Both the position numbers and the translations under genes were made by a program. Shown in pieces: positions 6,961 to 7,320 of a stretch of 7,320 nucleotides of DNA. Origin of the DNA: Ignavibacteria bacterium. GTDB lineage: Bacteria > Bacteroidota > Ignavibacteria > Ignavibacteriales > Melioribacteraceae. Positions within the stretch are counted from its first letter, which is position 1, and each line of letters begins with the position of its first letter. The notes beneath the pieces are model-generated. The model saw nothing but the letters and a program-made list of their open reading frames with translations. It made no database searches and had not been told where the DNA came from. The stretch covers positions 1-7,320 of the forward strand of contig DSBF01000323.1 of NCBI GenBank assembly GCA_011049495.1. Direction: 5' to 3'.

Positions 6961-6966
6961 ATTATA
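6961..6966 (-). promoter_or_regulatory. Possible -10 element for tRNA-Arg(UCG)
   Basis: A perfect TATAAT on the minus strand lies 12 nt before the tRNA 5' end at 6948. The best -35 candidate, TTGACT at 6988-6993, is 21 bp away, too far for a standard sigma-70 promoter. The spacer between the two tRNAs is very AT-rich, so this may be chance; read-through from the upstream tRNA promoter would be enough. Confidence 0.35.
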
Positions 6967-6973
6967 GATTTTT

Positions 6974-6993
6974 TTGACTTAAAAAATAGTCAA
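6974..6993. repeat. Small inverted repeat in the spacer between the two tRNA-Arg genes
   Basis: TTGACT and AGTCAA form a perfect 6-bp stem with an 8-nt AT-only loop. On the minus strand it is followed by A residues rather than T residues, so it is not an intrinsic terminator for the upstream tRNA. It could be a processing or attenuation hairpin, or chance in AT-rich sequence. Confidence 0.35.
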
Positions 6994-7016
6994 TAGTAAA
7001 TAATAAATTAACTTTG

Positions 7017-7090
7017 TACACCCGTAGGGATTCGAACCCCAAACCTTCTGATCCGTAGTCAGATGCTCTATCCAATTGAGCTACGGGTGC
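7017..7090 (-). tRNA. tRNA-Arg, anticodon ACG (ICG after TadA editing)
   Basis: This is a complete 74-nt cloverleaf on the minus strand. The acceptor is GCACCCG/CGGGTGT, again with G1-U72, the D-arm is GCTC/GAGC with loop AATTGGATA, the anticodon arm is TCTGA/TCAGA with loop CTACGGA, the variable loop has 5 nt, and the T-arm is TGGGG/CCCTA with loop TTCGAAT. The anticodon ACG is at 7054-7056. The gene resembles the well-known bacterial tRNA-Arg(ACG), whose A34 is turned into inosine by TadA; the loop CUACGG around the target matches the preferred substrate sequence. A20, C35 and A73 fit arginine identity. CCA is not encoded. It is the first gene after the strong promoter at 7106-7134 and is followed by the UCG paralog and tadA. 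Confidence 0.96.
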
Positions 7091-7105
7091 AATTTTTGAA
7101 CTCAA

Positions 7106-7134
7106 AATATATCATAATTGAGCTTGATTTTCAA
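7106..7134 (-). promoter_or_regulatory. Sigma-70-like promoter of the tRNA-Arg / tadA unit
   Basis: On the minus strand TTGAAA (7129-7134) and TATATT (7106-7111) are separated by exactly 17 bp; they match the -35 and -10 consensus in 5 of 6 positions each. Transcription would start near 7099, about 9 nt before the tRNA-Arg(ACG) 5' end at 7090, a normal tRNA leader length. It is the best promoter match in the window and points directly at a stable RNA gene. The housekeeping sigma of Bacteroidota uses a somewhat different -10, so the fit depends on the lineage. Confidence 0.6.
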
Positions 7135-7258
7135 TCAGAGTCATTTTGAAGTTTTTGCTTGTAATGATGATTTTAAGCCTGGATAGGACCATAGGATTTT
7201 TAGGTGGGAAAATTTTGTAAAACTAGTTTTTAAAGAACTCTATAACAAATTTGGGATA

Positions 7259-7307
7259 AACCTTCGAGGTAAGGATATGCGCTTTATGTAGTTTTTCCTC
7301 GAAGGTT
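7259..7307. repeat. Perfect 11-bp inverted repeat around a 27-bp spacer
   Basis: AACCTTCGAGG (7259-7269) and its exact reverse complement CCTCGAAGGTT (7297-7307) flank 27 bp. It is clearly more G+C-rich than the surroundings. There is no T-run directly after it on the plus strand and only TTTAT on the minus strand, so it is at best a poor intrinsic terminator. It lies in the gene-free 7091-7320 stretch, which otherwise holds only the tRNA promoter. Possible roles are a terminator or RNA element of a gene beyond the window, a dyad-symmetric protein-binding site, or the subterminal repeat of an element that continues past 7320. Confidence 0.6.
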
Positions 7308-7320
7308 GCTAAGATGGCTA

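Noticed and set aside
6875..7090. Repeated ~74-nt units with a regular spacer as a possible CRISPR-like or tandem repeat array
   Set aside because: Each unit folds as a complete tRNA-Arg and there are only two.
7154..7220. Tiny plus-strand open frame of about 18 codons starting ATGATG in the right-hand gene-free stretch
   Set aside because: Too short, no ribosome-binding site, and no composition or motif that suggests coding.

Overview
The window is AT-rich chromosomal DNA (roughly one third G+C by eye) made almost entirely of core housekeeping genes. A GWxTD-domain protein, the AT-rich composition, few recognisable Shine-Dalgarno sequences and the gene order rho / GWxTD protein / pdxA / methyltransferase / ftsE suggest a member of the Bacteroidota-Chlorobiota-Ignavibacteriota group, most likely Ignavibacteria-like. 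This placement is inferred from families I recognise, not from a search. The compact 417-residue Rho, without a large insertion, fits this better than a typical Bacteroides.

Left part, plus strand (1-5646). The 3' end of folC (folate polyglutamylation) is followed by a 139-bp gap and then rho. After 77 bp comes a run of tightly packed genes: a secreted GWxTD-domain protein, pdxA (vitamin B6 synthesis) 1 bp later, a class I SAM-dependent methyltransferase whose true start probably overlaps the end of pdxA, and ftsE (ABC ATPase of the FtsEX division complex), which overlaps the methyltransferase stop by one base. This looks like one operon of functionally unrelated genes. No ftsX is present in the window.

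Right part, minus strand (5643-7090, read right to left). A good sigma-70-like promoter at 7106-7134 leads into tRNA-Arg(ACG), then a near-copy with anticodon UCG, then tadA only 26 bp further on, then adk (adenylate kinase with a four-cysteine zinc LID). TadA makes inosine at the wobble base of tRNA-Arg(ACG), so the enzyme lies immediately downstream of its own substrate and was probably once, or still is, cotranscribed with it. adk and ftsE converge, and their stop codons overlap within the palindrome TTAA.

The last 230 bp (7091-7320) hold the tRNA promoter and a perfect 11-bp inverted repeat of unknown role; no gene is visible there.

I see no mobile element, CRISPR array, defence island or clearly new multi-gene system. 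The most notable points are the tRNA-Arg/tadA arrangement, the two tRNA-Arg paralogs that differ in the wobble base, the apparent non-canonical start of the methyltransferase, and the eroded GWxTD signature.
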